From positions 1-62,085 of the forward strand of contig NZ_JAKRYL010000023.1 of NCBI RefSeq assembly GCF_023555415.1: 62,085 nucleotides of DNA, given 5' to 3'. A program made the position numbers and the translations under genes. Below the pieces are notes generated by a model. It ran no database searches and was not told where the DNA came from. It saw nothing but the letters and a program-made list of their open reading frames with translations. The stretch is from Halalkalibacter alkaliphilus. GTDB taxonomy: Bacteria; Bacillota; Bacilli; Bacillales; Bacillaceae_D. Each line of letters starts with the position of its first letter. Position 1 is the first letter of the stretch. This document shows positions 1 to 7,716 of this stretch, piece by piece.

Positions 1-204
1 CCTTAAAAATCCCTGAGATATCATGTATCTCTATTTCGCTTGGCTTTTGTTCAGTTTTCAAAGAACTAAATGTCACTTCACTAGCGACTCGTCTTACTAT
101 AACACAAACAGTTTTAGTGGTCAACACCACTTTTAAAGAACTATTTGCGGCAAGAAATAATATAACATTTGCCTATAATGAAAGTCAACACTAAAAAGAA
201 AATT
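1..204 (-). promoter_or_regulatory. Tandem rrn promoters P1 and P2 plus rRNA leader
   Basis: Read on the minus strand, P1 has -35 TTGACT (183-188), an 18-nt spacer and -10 TATATT (159-164). P2 has -35 TTGACC (119-124), a 17-nt spacer and -10 TATAGT (96-101). Downstream lies the leader word AGTTCTTTGAAAACTGA (51-67), typical of Bacillus rRNA leaders and spacers. Two strong promoters plus this word, next to pdaB as in B. subtilis, indicate an rRNA operon starting just beyond base 1. The 16S gene itself is not in the window. Confidence 0.85.
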
Positions 205-253
205 AATAAAAAACTAAGCAGTAACACCTTTTGTGCCGTTTCTATCCTGTAAC

Positions 254-286
254 AAAAAAGAACCAGCACACAATTTACTGTGTGCT
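254..286 (-). terminator. Rho-independent terminator after the 73-aa gene
   Basis: Perfect 8-bp stem AGCACACA (265-272) / TGTGTGCT (279-286) with a 6-nt loop containing the stop codon, followed on the minus strand by a run of U (complement of 254-259). Confidence 0.75.
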
Positions 287-496
287 GCGTTTGTTTAGAA
301 CATATTTCATGGTTTCCTTAGGAGGCACGAATCTTTTATAGATTTTAAAAACAATCTGGTACTTTTCCTCCATTGCACGCTTTACTACATCATCAATCCG
401 CGGATCAGATAGGTCTAACAGTAACTCTTCCATCTCTCTTTTTAACATATATTCTACTTCTTGTACCTCTTTTTCGTTTAAAATAACCCCTAACAC
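275..496 (-). CDS. Small conserved-looking hypothetical protein between pdaB and rrn
   Basis: A 73-residue acidic/basic, mostly helical protein with no membrane segment or cysteine. It starts at GTG (496) behind a good ribosome binding site (GAGGTGG, 4-nt spacing) and its stop codon lies in the loop of a terminator hairpin (265-286). It is divergent from pdaB and followed by the rrn promoters. I do not recognise a function; the middle part (residues 15-60) is rich in Glu, Lys and Arg. Own Shine-Dalgarno and terminator argue for a real gene. Confidence 0.7.
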   Translation of the reverse strand: MLGVILNEKEVQEVEYMLKREMEELLLDLSDPRIDDVVKRAMEEKYQIVFKIYKRFVPPKETMKYVLNKRSTQ

Positions 497-606
497 TAAA
501 CCACCTCGACTATTGTGACTAACAACTACAAAATCTCTTTACTTGATGATCTCCAGTTCTTCTCTCAAAAACTCTTTTAAATTGTTTTCAATTTGTTCCA
601 ATTTTA

Positions 607-636
607 TTCATATCTTCTATGTTTACACCATAGATT
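607..636 (+). promoter_or_regulatory. Candidate sigma-E promoter of pdaB
   Basis: TTCATATC (607-614) resembles the sigma-E -35 box and CATAGATT (629-636) the -10 box, 14 nt apart. pdaB is sporulation-controlled in B. subtilis, so a mother-cell promoter is expected. Match is partial; inference. Confidence 0.4.
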
Positions 637-666
637 GTTCATAACAATGGACAAGGAGGGTAAGAA

Positions 667-1428
667 ATGAATTTCTTTTGGATCTTTCATGCCAAACGAA
701 TTAAGCAATTATCACTAATTATCATCGCTGCCTTTTTTACGGCTGGTTTACTTTATGTAGAACGCTCTCAAATAGCCGTCTTCTCTACCCCAGATGGACC
801 GCAAGCTTTTTATAAGGCCGAGACTGATGATAAGCAAGTAGCACTAACGTTTAACATTAGCTGGGGAGAAAATCGTATTGGCCCGATTTTAGACATTCTA
901 GACCAAAAGGAAGTAGATCATGCAAACTTTTTTGTTTCTGCTTCTTGGGCAGAACGCTACCCTGATGTTGTAAAAGAGATTAAAGAAAGAGGCCACACAG
1001 TTGGAAGCCATGGTTATCAATATAAAGACTATACAAGTTGGGAAGATGAAAAAATAAGAAAAGATATCAATCAGAGTACTCAAATTTTGTCTGACCTTAC
1101 TGGGGACAAACCTACGCTTTTGCGTCCTCCCAATGGTTCATTTGACAAGCGTGTATTAAACTTGGCTGATAAACAAGGATATAGCGTTGTTCACTGGAGT
1201 GTTAACTCAAAAGACTACCAAAACCCTGGAGTTGACGCGATTGTGAATGCTGTAGTACCTAAAACAGGATCTGGTGACGTCATTTTGTTTCATGCTTCTG
1301 ATTCAGTCAAACAGACGCACAAAGCTCTGCCTATTATCATTGATCAACTTCGAGGCAAAGGATTTTCCTTCACTACAGTTGAAGATTTAATAGCAAGTAC
1401 AATATCAGAAAACGAAGAAATCAAATAA
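667..1428 (+). CDS. pdaB: PdaB, sporulation polysaccharide deacetylase-like protein
   Basis: 253 residues with an N-terminal signal anchor (about residues 15-30) followed by a NodB-type deacetylase domain (about 55-245). The family is needed for spore cortex maintenance late in sporulation. The NodB motif 1 reads TFNISWG, so the catalytic Asp found in most deacetylases (and in the B. subtilis homologue as I recall it) is Asn; motif 2 keeps one His (GSHGYQY) but lacks the second. The RPPNGSF and HWSVNS segments are conserved. Start ATG has AGGAGGG 6 nt upstream. Divergent from the small gene at 275-496 and convergent with kbaA. Enzymatic activity is doubtful. Confidence 0.93.
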   Translation: MNFFWIFHAKRIKQLSLIIIAAFFTAGLLYVERSQIAVFSTPDGPQAFYKAETDDKQVALTFNISWGENRIGPILDILDQKEVDHANFFVSASWAERYPDVVKEIKERGHTVGSHGYQYKDYTSWEDEKIRKDINQSTQILSDLTGDKPTLLRPPNGSFDKRVLNLADKQGYSVVHWSVNSKDYQNPGVDAIVNAVVPKTGSGDVILFHASDSVKQTHKALPIIIDQLRGKGFSFTTVEDLIASTISENEEIK

Positions 1429-1440
1429 AAAGAAAGTAAG

Positions 1441-1470
1441 AGGGCACCCTGTATAACACAGAGTGCCCTT
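1441..1470. terminator. Bidirectional terminator between pdaB and kbaA
   Basis: Stem AGGGCACCCTGT (1441-1452) / ACAGAGTGCCCT (1458-1469), 5-nt loop, one mismatch, flanked by T-rich sequence on both sides. Confidence 0.8.
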
Positions 1471-1487
1471 CTTTGGATTAAGTTCTA

Positions 1488-2078
1488 CTAATTTTCTTTC
1501 TTTGTCAAACGATGCAACGTTAAGAGCTGCCATGTATTTGCTGTAATTAAAGGAGTAAAATAGAGCCATAACCATTTAGGGTCATTTACCGTTAATGCCG
1601 GAACCCATTCAATAGAGGTAACGACAACAATAAAGAATAAAGCAGGGATAAACGCACCTTGGTTTGTACCTTTCGCCTTCAAATAAGCAATTATAAGTCC
1701 GTAGATAAGTAACAAAAATGGCATAATCATATAATTTAAAATCGTTTCACCTGGTTCAGCAAACGCAATGTACCTAAAGTAAATTAAATCAAACACAACA
1801 AACCCGACAAGAATCACTTGTACATAATTCCAAAGCTTCTGTGATTTAAATAATGCAAGACCAAAACGATGAAGCGTTAAATACGCAAAGAAACCCATTT
1901 GACTAATTAAACTAAAGGCTGCACAAATACCGAGTAGCCATATTAGTCCGAAAAATAAATTCAAAAATGAACCTTCTGTATATACGTGGAAATCCAATAT
2001 AAATCCTACAATTGCACCACTAATGCTACCAACTAAAAGAGTGGAAAAAAACAAGTAAACAACTTTTCGACTGTTCAC
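1488..2078 (-). CDS. kbaA: KbaA, KinB signalling pathway activator
   Basis: About 196 residues with roughly six hydrophobic membrane segments. KbaA is a membrane protein needed for activation of the sensor kinase KinB, feeding the sporulation phosphorelay. Conserved features include GLIWL, SQMGFFAYLTLHRFG, FDLIYFRY and the C-terminal LLTLHRL. The GTG at 2078 is preferred because GGGGGA lies 8 nt before it; an in-frame TTG at 2093 overlaps that site. Sits between gerD (divergent) and pdaB (convergent), as in B. subtilis. Confidence 0.93.
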   Translation of the reverse strand: MNSRKVVYLFFSTLLVGSISGAIVGFILDFHVYTEGSFLNLFFGLIWLLGICAAFSLISQMGFFAYLTLHRFGLALFKSQKLWNYVQVILVGFVVFDLIYFRYIAFAEPGETILNYMIMPFLLLIYGLIIAYLKAKGTNQGAFIPALFFIVVVTSIEWVPALTVNDPKWLWLYFTPLITANTWQLLTLHRLTKKEN

Positions 2079-2160
2079 AGACAAATCCCCCAATATTCAA
2101 TTATGCTTACATGATTGTAACAATCTCCTAAAAAAAATGCTAGAACTTCTCTGTTTGTCA

Positions 2161-2191
2161 TGAATAATTGAGCGACAAATATCTCAAATTA
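2161..2191 (+). promoter_or_regulatory. Candidate sigma-G promoter of gerD
   Basis: TGAATA (2161-2166) equals the sigma-G -35 consensus; CAAATTA (2185-2191) resembles the -10 CATACTA, with an 18-nt spacer. gerD is forespore-expressed in B. subtilis. A ribosome binding site (AAAGGAG) follows near 2208-2214. Confidence 0.5.
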
Positions 2192-2222
2192 ATGACAAAA
2201 TGACCGAAAGGAGCCGCACAGC

Positions 2223-2843
2223 ATGAGACAAACTTTATCTGTAATTGTAATTAGTTTCCTTCTAGTAACTCTAGCTAGTTGTGCAGCAGCTGACAATAGT
2301 GGTGGCAATAACAGTCCTGACTACGACACCACAAAAAAAATGATGGTTGATATGCTACAGACCGATGAAGGAAAAAAAGCAGTTCAAGAAGTTTTAGCAG
2401 ATGAAGAAGTAAAAAAGGAAATCGTTATGGATACAGCCTTTGTAAAAGAAACAATCCAAACAACGCTCACGTCTGAGGAAGGGAAAACCTTTTGGCAAGA
2501 GGTAATGAAAGATCCTGAGTTTGCACAAACCTTCGCAGAAAGCATGCAAACGGAAAATGAAAAGATGCTTAAAAGTTTAATGAAAGATCCTGAATACCAA
2601 GCTATGATGATTACTGTGCTGCAAGATCCAGAAATGGAAGATGCCTTTTTAGAAACAATGAAATCCAAGGAGTATCGGACACAAGTTATGGCTATCATGT
2701 CAGAGTCTTTTGAAAGCCCTTATTTCACAGCGAAAATAAATGAAATTCTTACCAAGGTCGCCGAGCAACAAATGGAAAAACAAGATCAGCCTGCCCAAGG
2801 CGGTGGAGAAGGCGGCGGCGATGAAGGTGGTGGGGGGAACTAG
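2223..2843 (+). CDS. gerD: GerD, spore germination lipoprotein
   Basis: 206 residues. The N-terminus has a lipoprotein signal ending in a lipobox (LASC, Cys about residue 20). The mature part is helical and highly charged with repeated DPE motifs (MKDPEFAQ, MKDPEYQA, LQDPEME), and the tail is Gly-rich. GerD is a scaffold of the germinosome, clustering nutrient receptors in the spore inner membrane. Located between kbaA (divergent) and salA (convergent), the same order as in B. subtilis. Confidence 0.95.
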   Translation: MRQTLSVIVISFLLVTLASCAAADNSGGNNSPDYDTTKKMMVDMLQTDEGKKAVQEVLADEEVKKEIVMDTAFVKETIQTTLTSEEGKTFWQEVMKDPEFAQTFAESMQTENEKMLKSLMKDPEYQAMMITVLQDPEMEDAFLETMKSKEYRTQVMAIMSESFESPYFTAKINEILTKVAEQQMEKQDQPAQGGGEGGGDEGGGGN

Positions 2844-2903
2844 CTTCAGAGTTACTCATTACCACTTTCAACATAATTCAACAATGTATCATATTAAATC
2901 AAC

Positions 2904-2931
2904 AAAAAAAGCCCTCATGAGGGCTTTTTTT
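2904..2931. terminator. Bidirectional terminator between gerD and salA
   Basis: GCCCTC AT GAGGGC (2911-2924) flanked by 7 A on the left and 7 T on the right, so it works in both directions for the convergent genes. Confidence 0.95.
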
Positions 2932-2932
2932 G

Positions 2933-3985
2933 TTAGCTAGTTTTTTCAATCACTCTTTTAGAAATCTGTTCATAAATTTGTCCAATTGGATGATCCGCAG
3001 CATAGACAGATGGAGCAAAGTCATCTTTATTAATCTCTGGCTGCCCTAGAGGAATTTGTCCTAATAAATCAGTCTTTAATTCCTCTGTTAGCCTTTCGCC
3101 TCCACCCGTACCAAAGACATACTCTTTTTCACCTGTTACACGGCTTTCAAAATAAGCCATATTTTCAACAACACCTAAAATTTCATGATGTGTTTTAATT
3201 GCCATTGTTCCTGCCCTTGCAGCCACAAATGCCGCAGTAGCATGAGGAGTCGTTACAAGTATCTCTTTTGAATGAGGAAGCATCGTATGAAGATCTAATG
3301 CAACATCACCTGTTCCAGGCGGCAAATCTAGTACTAAATAATCTAAATCTCCCCATTCTACTTCCGTGAAGAATTGATTTAACATCTTTCCAAGCATCGG
3401 TCCTCTCCAGATAACAGGAGCATTATCTTCAACAAAAAATCCCATTGAAATGACTTTTACATCGAAACGCTCAACTGGATAGATTCGATCGGCAATCACC
3501 TTCGGACGTTCTTCAATTCCCATCATATCAGGTACACTAAAACCGTAAATATCAGCATCTATGATTCCCACTTTTTTACCTAAACGAGCAAGTGTCGTAG
3601 CTAGATTCACTGAAACCGTAGATTTTCCTACTCCACCTTTTCCACTAGTTACGGCAATAAATGTCGTTTTGCTATTAGGAGCTAAAATTTGAGGACCTAA
3701 AAAAGCAGGTTCACTCACTCCACCTAACTTTTGAAGCTCCTCTTCTGAAAGCTCTTCAAATCTAAGACCTACTGAAGTAGCTCCTTCTCCCTTAACAACA
3801 TTAACGATCTCTTGCTGCACTTCCATTTGTTCAGCGGTTCCAGTTTTTGCTAAAGCAATTTTCAAACTAACATTTCCTTCTTTTACCTTTATTTCGCGGA
3901 TGCCACCCGTTTCGACAAGATTTTTATTTAAGTCTCGATCTTTTACTCGCTTTAATGCTTCGATGACTACTGCTTCTGATACCAA
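2933..3985 (-). CDS. salA: SalA/Mrp-type ParA family P-loop ATPase
   Basis: About 350 residues: an N-terminal DUF59/MIP18-like domain (1-95) and a ParA/Mrp ATPase domain with deviant Walker A SGKGGVGKS (about 112-120), an IDADIYGFS segment and DLPPGTGDVAL. In B. subtilis SalA represses scoC and so raises protease expression; Mrp relatives carry Fe-S clusters. The CxxC of Fe-S Mrp proteins is not visible near the C-terminus, which fits SalA rather than a cluster carrier. TTG at 3985 is favoured (AAGGAAGG 8 nt upstream); GTG at 3994 overlaps that site. Follows cwlD. Confidence 0.9.
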   Translation of the reverse strand: MVSEAVVIEALKRVKDRDLNKNLVETGGIREIKVKEGNVSLKIALAKTGTAEQMEVQQEIVNVVKGEGATSVGLRFEELSEEELQKLGGVSEPAFLGPQILAPNSKTTFIAVTSGKGGVGKSTVSVNLATTLARLGKKVGIIDADIYGFSVPDMMGIEERPKVIADRIYPVERFDVKVISMGFFVEDNAPVIWRGPMLGKMLNQFFTEVEWGDLDYLVLDLPPGTGDVALDLHTMLPHSKEILVTTPHATAAFVAARAGTMAIKTHHEILGVVENMAYFESRVTGEKEYVFGTGGGERLTEELKTDLLGQIPLGQPEINKDDFAPSVYAADHPIGQIYEQISKRVIEKTS

Positions 3986-4064
3986 TACGGACACCTTCCT
4001 TTTCCAGTTATATCCCTAGTATAGCATAGGAGTAAAGGCGAGCGTGAATCCGGTTCCACATTGT

Positions 4065-4784
4065 TTATTCTGGAACTTTTTCATCTGTATAATAACGTAA
4101 GATCCCTTGATAGATTGATGCCGCAACCTTCTGTTGATATTCCTCGGTATTTAATAACTCTGCTTCCGTTGGATTCGATAAAAACCCAGCTTCAATTAAA
4201 ACACCAGGAATTGATGCTTGTTTTAATAAATATACGTTATGAATCGGCTTAGCTTGCCTTGTCGTATTTTCTAAATTACGAATGACTTCATCTTGGACGA
4301 GTTTAGCCAGGCGCTCATTTTCTGGTATCGCTCGGTTATAGAACGTTTGTGCGCCACTCCATCTAGGCGAAGGAATTGCATTTAAATGAAGACTTACAAA
4401 CATATCAGCATCTGAATCATTTACAATTTCCGCACGCCGTCTTAAATCTTCATTTTTTCTTTGTCTTATCTTTTTCGTATCTGCATTTGCCAAATCGTGA
4501 TCATCTTCCCTCGTCATTAACACAAGCGCTCCGGCTTCTTGTAAATAATCTCTAAGCTGCTCGCTTATTAATAATGTAACATCCTTTTCAAGCATTCCAC
4601 TTTTTGAAACAGCTCCGCCATCAATTCCTCCATGCCCTGGATCAACTACTATGATTTTACCTGACAATGGCAAGTTCCAAGTAGACCATGAATCATTACT
4701 TACAAATTGATATTGAATAATAAATAACAAACTGACTACACCTAGAGCAAAGGCCGCACCTTTTAACCACTTTATCAAATTCAC
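4065..4784 (-). CDS. cwlD: CwlD, N-acetylmuramoyl-L-alanine amidase
   Basis: About 239 residues: an N-terminal membrane anchor (about 8-28) and an Amidase_3 domain. Zinc-site elements are visible: VDPGHGG (His), E of MLEKDV, SLHLNA (His) and the catalytic Glu in LIEAGFLSN. CwlD acts with PdaA to make muramic-delta-lactam in the spore cortex. The minus strand carries AGGAGGG just ahead of ATG 4790; the in-frame GTG at 4784 gives better spacing (7 nt). Downstream of the DUF2521 gene across a repeat-containing gap. Confidence 0.93.
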   Translation of the reverse strand: MNLIKWLKGAAFALGVVSLLFIIQYQFVSNDSWSTWNLPLSGKIIVVDPGHGGIDGGAVSKSGMLEKDVTLLISEQLRDYLQEAGALVLMTREDDHDLANADTKKIRQRKNEDLRRRAEIVNDSDADMFVSLHLNAIPSPRWSGAQTFYNRAIPENERLAKLVQDEVIRNLENTTRQAKPIHNVYLLKQASIPGVLIEAGFLSNPTEAELLNTEEYQQKVAASIYQGILRYYTDEKVPE

Positions 4785-4865
4785 TACCATCCCTCCTCGT
4801 CCATTTATATATATTGGGACAAGGAGCAGAATATGAAAAAGGAATACAAAAAGTAGATGTTTTCA

Positions 4866-5033
4866 AGTGCACTGAAAAAGGTGATTTTCCCTTTTTTAGT
4901 GCACTCTATGCAATGAGCGGAACCGTTGCAATTTTTTAAAGCCCGCTATGAGTGGGTTTCTCGTAGCAGGCGCGCAACATGTGTAGCCATTGCAGCTTCC
5001 TTGAATAACTTTCAAGGGCTTTTTCAGTGGCCT
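4866..5033. repeat. Possible dispersed repeat / MITE-like element between cwlD and ybaK
   Basis: About 168 bp with inverted terminal words: CACTGAAAAAG at 4870-4880 and its complement CTTTTTCAGTG at 5018-5028. The left end folds into a hairpin closed by the palindrome AGTGCACT at 4866-4873 and 4898-4905. The right end contains a CCTTGAA/TTCAAGG hairpin near 4998-5016. No long coding frame. A hairpin with similar CACTGAAAAA arms occurs at 60583-60621. The rest of the 4791-5106 gap holds only the cwlD upstream region and A/T-rich sequence. Confidence 0.5.
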
Positions 5034-5106
5034 CATATTTTTCTCTTCTTTGCATTCCTCTCAAAAGCAGTGGTAAGCCACGCATATTATAAAGAAAAAT
5101 CATTTA

Positions 5107-5541
5107 TTAATGCAACCTCAAGCGGTACCTTTTCTCCCCTTCAATAAAACCTTTTGTCCACCAATGATCTACAAAGGCTTCAGTGGCAATCTGTAAGGAA
5201 TCAAGCAAATAATCAGATTCAATTAACCAACCTTGGAGAAGATTAAAAATACAGTGGCTTATTTCTGTAACATCATCATCACATCTTCGCTTTACGTCTG
5301 CAATGGACTCACCTAGATAGCCAAACTTTCCGTATTCAGCTCCTAACAAATAAGCATCAATAGCCATATCCATACATGGGTCTAATAAAAAAGGGTGAGA
5401 AAGAAAATGAAAAGGGACAACAGTCTTGAAATGCTCTTCAACATTCACTTGAAGCTTCTTCAAGGAAAGGCTTCGAAGTACGCTTCGTTCAAATTTCCAT
5501 TGCTTTTCCCTTCGTTTTTCTGAAAGCAAAGTTACGGTCAT
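5107..5541 (-). CDS. ybaK: DUF2521 family protein (YbaK-like)
   Basis: 144 residues, soluble, helical. It sits between rpsI and cwlD where B. subtilis has ybaK, and has similar length and a matching C-terminal pattern (WW-x-x-GF-x-x-GE-x-RYR-x-RLH). Central LLGAEYGKFGYLGES is well conserved in the family as I recall it. Function unknown. GGAGCGGAGG lies a few bases before the ATG at 5541. It overlaps the end of the small frame at 5489-5689. Confidence 0.85.
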   Translation of the reverse strand: MTVTLLSEKRREKQWKFERSVLRSLSLKKLQVNVEEHFKTVVPFHFLSHPFLLDPCMDMAIDAYLLGAEYGKFGYLGESIADVKRRCDDDVTEISHCIFNLLQGWLIESDYLLDSLQIATEAFVDHWWTKGFIEGEKRYRLRLH

Positions 5542-5689
5542 AATCCTCCGCTCCTATCATTTCATTTTCTTTCTCATTAGTATGAGGAGGAAAAACTAGG
5601 AGCATGCAGTGGAAATACTGTCGATATTGTCCAAGTGTTTGATAATTTAGAATCATTAATTCAATAAAGGCTCTGTCTAATTCCAGCAA
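5489..5689 (-). CDS. Possible small protein upstream of ybaK
   Basis: A 66-codon frame starting at TTG (5689) behind a strong ribosome binding site (AAAGGGGAGAGG, about 4 nt spacing). The first two thirds are hydrophobic/aromatic, the C-terminus is basic (RKTKGKAMEI). It overlaps the first 53 nt of the DUF2521 gene in another frame, which would couple their translation. Not recognised; the Shine-Dalgarno site is the main support, and no other start nearby explains it. Confidence 0.4.
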   Translation of the reverse strand: MLELDRAFIELMILNYQTLGQYRQYFHCMLLVFPPHTNEKENEMIGAEDYDRNFAFRKTKGKAMEI

Positions 5690-5838
5690 TTATCCTCTCC
5701 CCTTTACAGAAACAAACACATTACATTTCCATTGGTTGACTTCCTTCAAACATAATAAGTCAACTTAACGAATAAACTATCTCTGAAGACTTCATATGTT
5801 GCACATGATTTGTAAAATGAAATGGAACCTACTTCTAC

Positions 5839-5874
5839 AAAAAAAGACCCCCATCCAAAATGGATGAGAGCCTT
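5839..5874 (-). terminator. Terminator after rpsI
   Basis: On the minus strand a stem built on CATCCA/TGGATG (around 5852-5866), extended with mismatches, runs into a stretch of seven U (complement of 5839-5845). It ends the rplM-rpsI unit. Confidence 0.8.
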
Positions 5875-5889
5875 CCAAACGCCAGTATA

Positions 5890-6282
5890 TTAACGTTTTG
5901 AGAACTGAGGTGCACGACGTGCTGCTTTAAGACCGTATTTCTTACGCTCTTTCGCACGTGCATCACGAGTTAAGAAACCTGCAGTTTTAAGAGCAGGACG
6001 GTTGTCAGGATCTACTTGAAGTAGAGCACGAGCAACACCATGACGGATAGCGCCCGCTTGTCCTGTGTAACCACCACCATCTACATTAACGTGAACGTCG
6101 TATTGACCTTCTACGCCAACCTCAACAAGTGGTTGTTTAACGATAAGCTTTAAAGTTTCAAGATTGAAGTATTCATCTAATTCGCGACCGTTAATAACGA
6201 TACGGCCATCACCTGGTAAAAGGCGAACGCGAGCAACAGAGTGCTTACGGCGACCTGTACCATAATATTGTACTTGTGCCAA
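5890..6282 (-). CDS. rpsI: 30S ribosomal protein S9
   Basis: 130 residues, normal length. N-terminal [16 protein letters not shown] and the C-terminal basic tail ending in FSKR, which reaches the P-site tRNA in the ribosome, are both present. Follows rplM by 19 nt, the usual L13-S9 pair. Confidence 0.98.
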   Translation of the reverse strand: MAQVQYYGTGRRKHSVARVRLLPGDGRIVINGRELDEYFNLETLKLIVKQPLVEVGVEGQYDVHVNVDGGGYTGQAGAIRHGVARALLQVDPDNRPALKTAGFLTRDARAKERKKYGLKAARRAPQFSKR

Positions 6283-6301
6283 AATAATACCCTCCTATCG
6301 A

Positions 6302-6739
6302 TTAACCACGAAGCGTGTAAGCTTCTGGTTTTTGAGCTTGATGTTTGTGTTCTGGTCCTGCATATACATGAAGCTTCATGCCTTGTGCGCGTCCAAGAGT
6401 GTTCTTTGGAAGCATTCCTTTGATTGCAAGCTCAAGCATACGCTCAGGCTTGTTAGCACGCATATCAGCTGCTTTCGTTGCTTTTAAACCACCTGGGTGA
6501 TTTGTATGACGGTAGTAAATCTTGTCATTTAATTTGTTACCTGTTAGTTCAATTTTCTCAGCGTTAATGATGATTACATGATCACCAGTGTCAACGTGAG
6601 GAGTAAAAGTTGGTTTGTTCTTACCACGTAGGATAGAAGCAACTTCTGAAGCTAAACGACCAAGCGTTTGACCTTCAGCGTCTACTACATACCACTTACG
6701 CTCAACTTCGTTTGGCTTTGCCATATATGTTGTACGCAT
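6302..6739 (-). CDS. rplM: 50S ribosomal protein L13
   Basis: 145 residues starting [21 protein letters not shown]-type; the ATG at 6739 follows AGGAGGG by 8 nt, and the upstream in-frame extension has no ribosome binding site. Contains the [11 protein letters not shown] and [12 protein letters not shown] segments of the family. First gene of the rplM-rpsI unit, preceded by its own promoter and a structured leader. Confidence 0.98.
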   Translation of the reverse strand: MRTTYMAKPNEVERKWYVVDAEGQTLGRLASEVASILRGKNKPTFTPHVDTGDHVIIINAEKIELTGNKLNDKIYYRHTNHPGGLKATKAADMRANKPERMLELAIKGMLPKNTLGRAQGMKLHVYAGPEHKHQAQKPEAYTLRG

Positions 6740-6891
6740 GAATTTCCCTCCTAAAGAAACGATCACTTTCGTATTGTCAAAATAAAATCTAAAATGTTAA
6801 AACCAATGTCTAATGTAACATTCCGAACCCGGGGCTAGTGGGTTTTGGAATTACCATCTAACATCATATAATATTCAAAACCCAATGTCAA
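6740..6891 (-). promoter_or_regulatory. rplM promoter and probable L13 leader
   Basis: Promoter TTGACA (6886-6891), 17-nt spacer, TATGAT (6863-6868). The roughly 115-nt leader folds into a hairpin at 6820-6851 (ATTCC/GGAAT and AACCC/GGGTT pairs around a GC-rich loop). Position and stem fit the L13 autoregulatory leader of Firmicutes; I could not align it to the covariance model. Confidence 0.7.
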
Positions 6892-6937
6892 CAAAATGTT
6901 ACACTAGGCATCGTTGTTATATGATTTTTTTATAAGA

Positions 6938-7702
6938 CTAATATAATTCACTAAAAATAGGCTCTGCGTAAGATACTTTCCAGAGAAATAGTCCAGTTCC
7001 AGGAGCTGTTTTTCCTGCAATGGTCCTGTCCTTTGCAGCAAGAATCGAAGAAAGTTCGTTCACTTCGCGTTTCCCTGCACCAATTTCTAACAAAGTTCCC
7101 ACAATAATTCGAACCATGTTGTACAAAAAACCATTTCCAACCAACTTAAAGACGAGTTCGTCATGGTCTTGCTCAATGGAAATAGCAAATAACGTCCGCA
7201 CTTTGTCTACTACACTTGTGTTAGCGGCACAAAAAGACGAAAAGTCATGTGTCCCAATAAGCGTTTCGGCTGCCTTCTGCATCCGTGAGATTGAGACTTG
7301 ATACGGTACATGATGAGTTACATTTCGTCTGAACACATCACCTTCTTGCCTAAGTAAAACACGATAGCGATATTCCTTCTTTACTGCAAGATAGCGAGAA
7401 TGAAAGTCCGAAGAGACATAACTAGCTTCTATAATACGAATATCATCCGGAAGACAAGCATTTAACGCTTTAGGCCAACGATCAGCAGGAATGGCTAATG
7501 TTGTATCAAAATGAACAACCTGTCCTCTTGCATGTACGCTGGTGTCTGTGCGACCAGATGAATGGATTCGGATTTGCTCGCCTTTATGAATTCGAGAAAC
7601 CGCCGTCTCTATTTCTTCCTGAACGGTTCGACTATTAGGCTGCACTTGATAACCTGAAAAGCTTGTACCTTCGTATGTGACCCATAAAGCAACTCGCTTC
7701 AC
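6938..7702 (-). CDS. truA: tRNA pseudouridine(38-40) synthase TruA
   Basis: About 254 residues. Catalytic Asp lies in SSGRTDTSVHA (near residue 60); GNGFLYNMVRIIVGTLLE is the conserved C-terminal core. Modifies U38-40 in tRNA anticodon stems. The GTG at 7702 is preferred: AAGGGAGG is 6 nt upstream, whereas the ATG at 7720, which overlaps the ecfT stop, has no binding site. Last gene of the ecfA1-ecfA2-ecfT-truA unit, as in many Bacilli. Confidence 0.95.
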   Translation of the reverse strand: MKRVALWVTYEGTSFSGYQVQPNSRTVQEEIETAVSRIHKGEQIRIHSSGRTDTSVHARGQVVHFDTTLAIPADRWPKALNACLPDDIRIIEASYVSSDFHSRYLAVKKEYRYRVLLRQEGDVFRRNVTHHVPYQVSISRMQKAAETLIGTHDFSSFCAANTSVVDKVRTLFAISIEQDHDELVFKLVGNGFLYNMVRIIVGTLLEIGAGKREVNELSSILAAKDRTIAGKTAPGTGLFLWKVSYAEPIFSELY

Positions 7703-7716
7703 CTTCATCCTCCCTT

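Noticed and set aside
4830-4837. AATATGAA as sigma-E -35 (TTCATATT) for cwlD
   Set aside because: The -35 half looks good but no convincing -10 CATACAnT follows at proper spacing, so no promoter is claimed.
4926-5147. 73-codon plus-strand frame in the cwlD-ybaK gap
   Set aside because: Runs through the repeat-like element and into the ybaK 3' end; no binding site.
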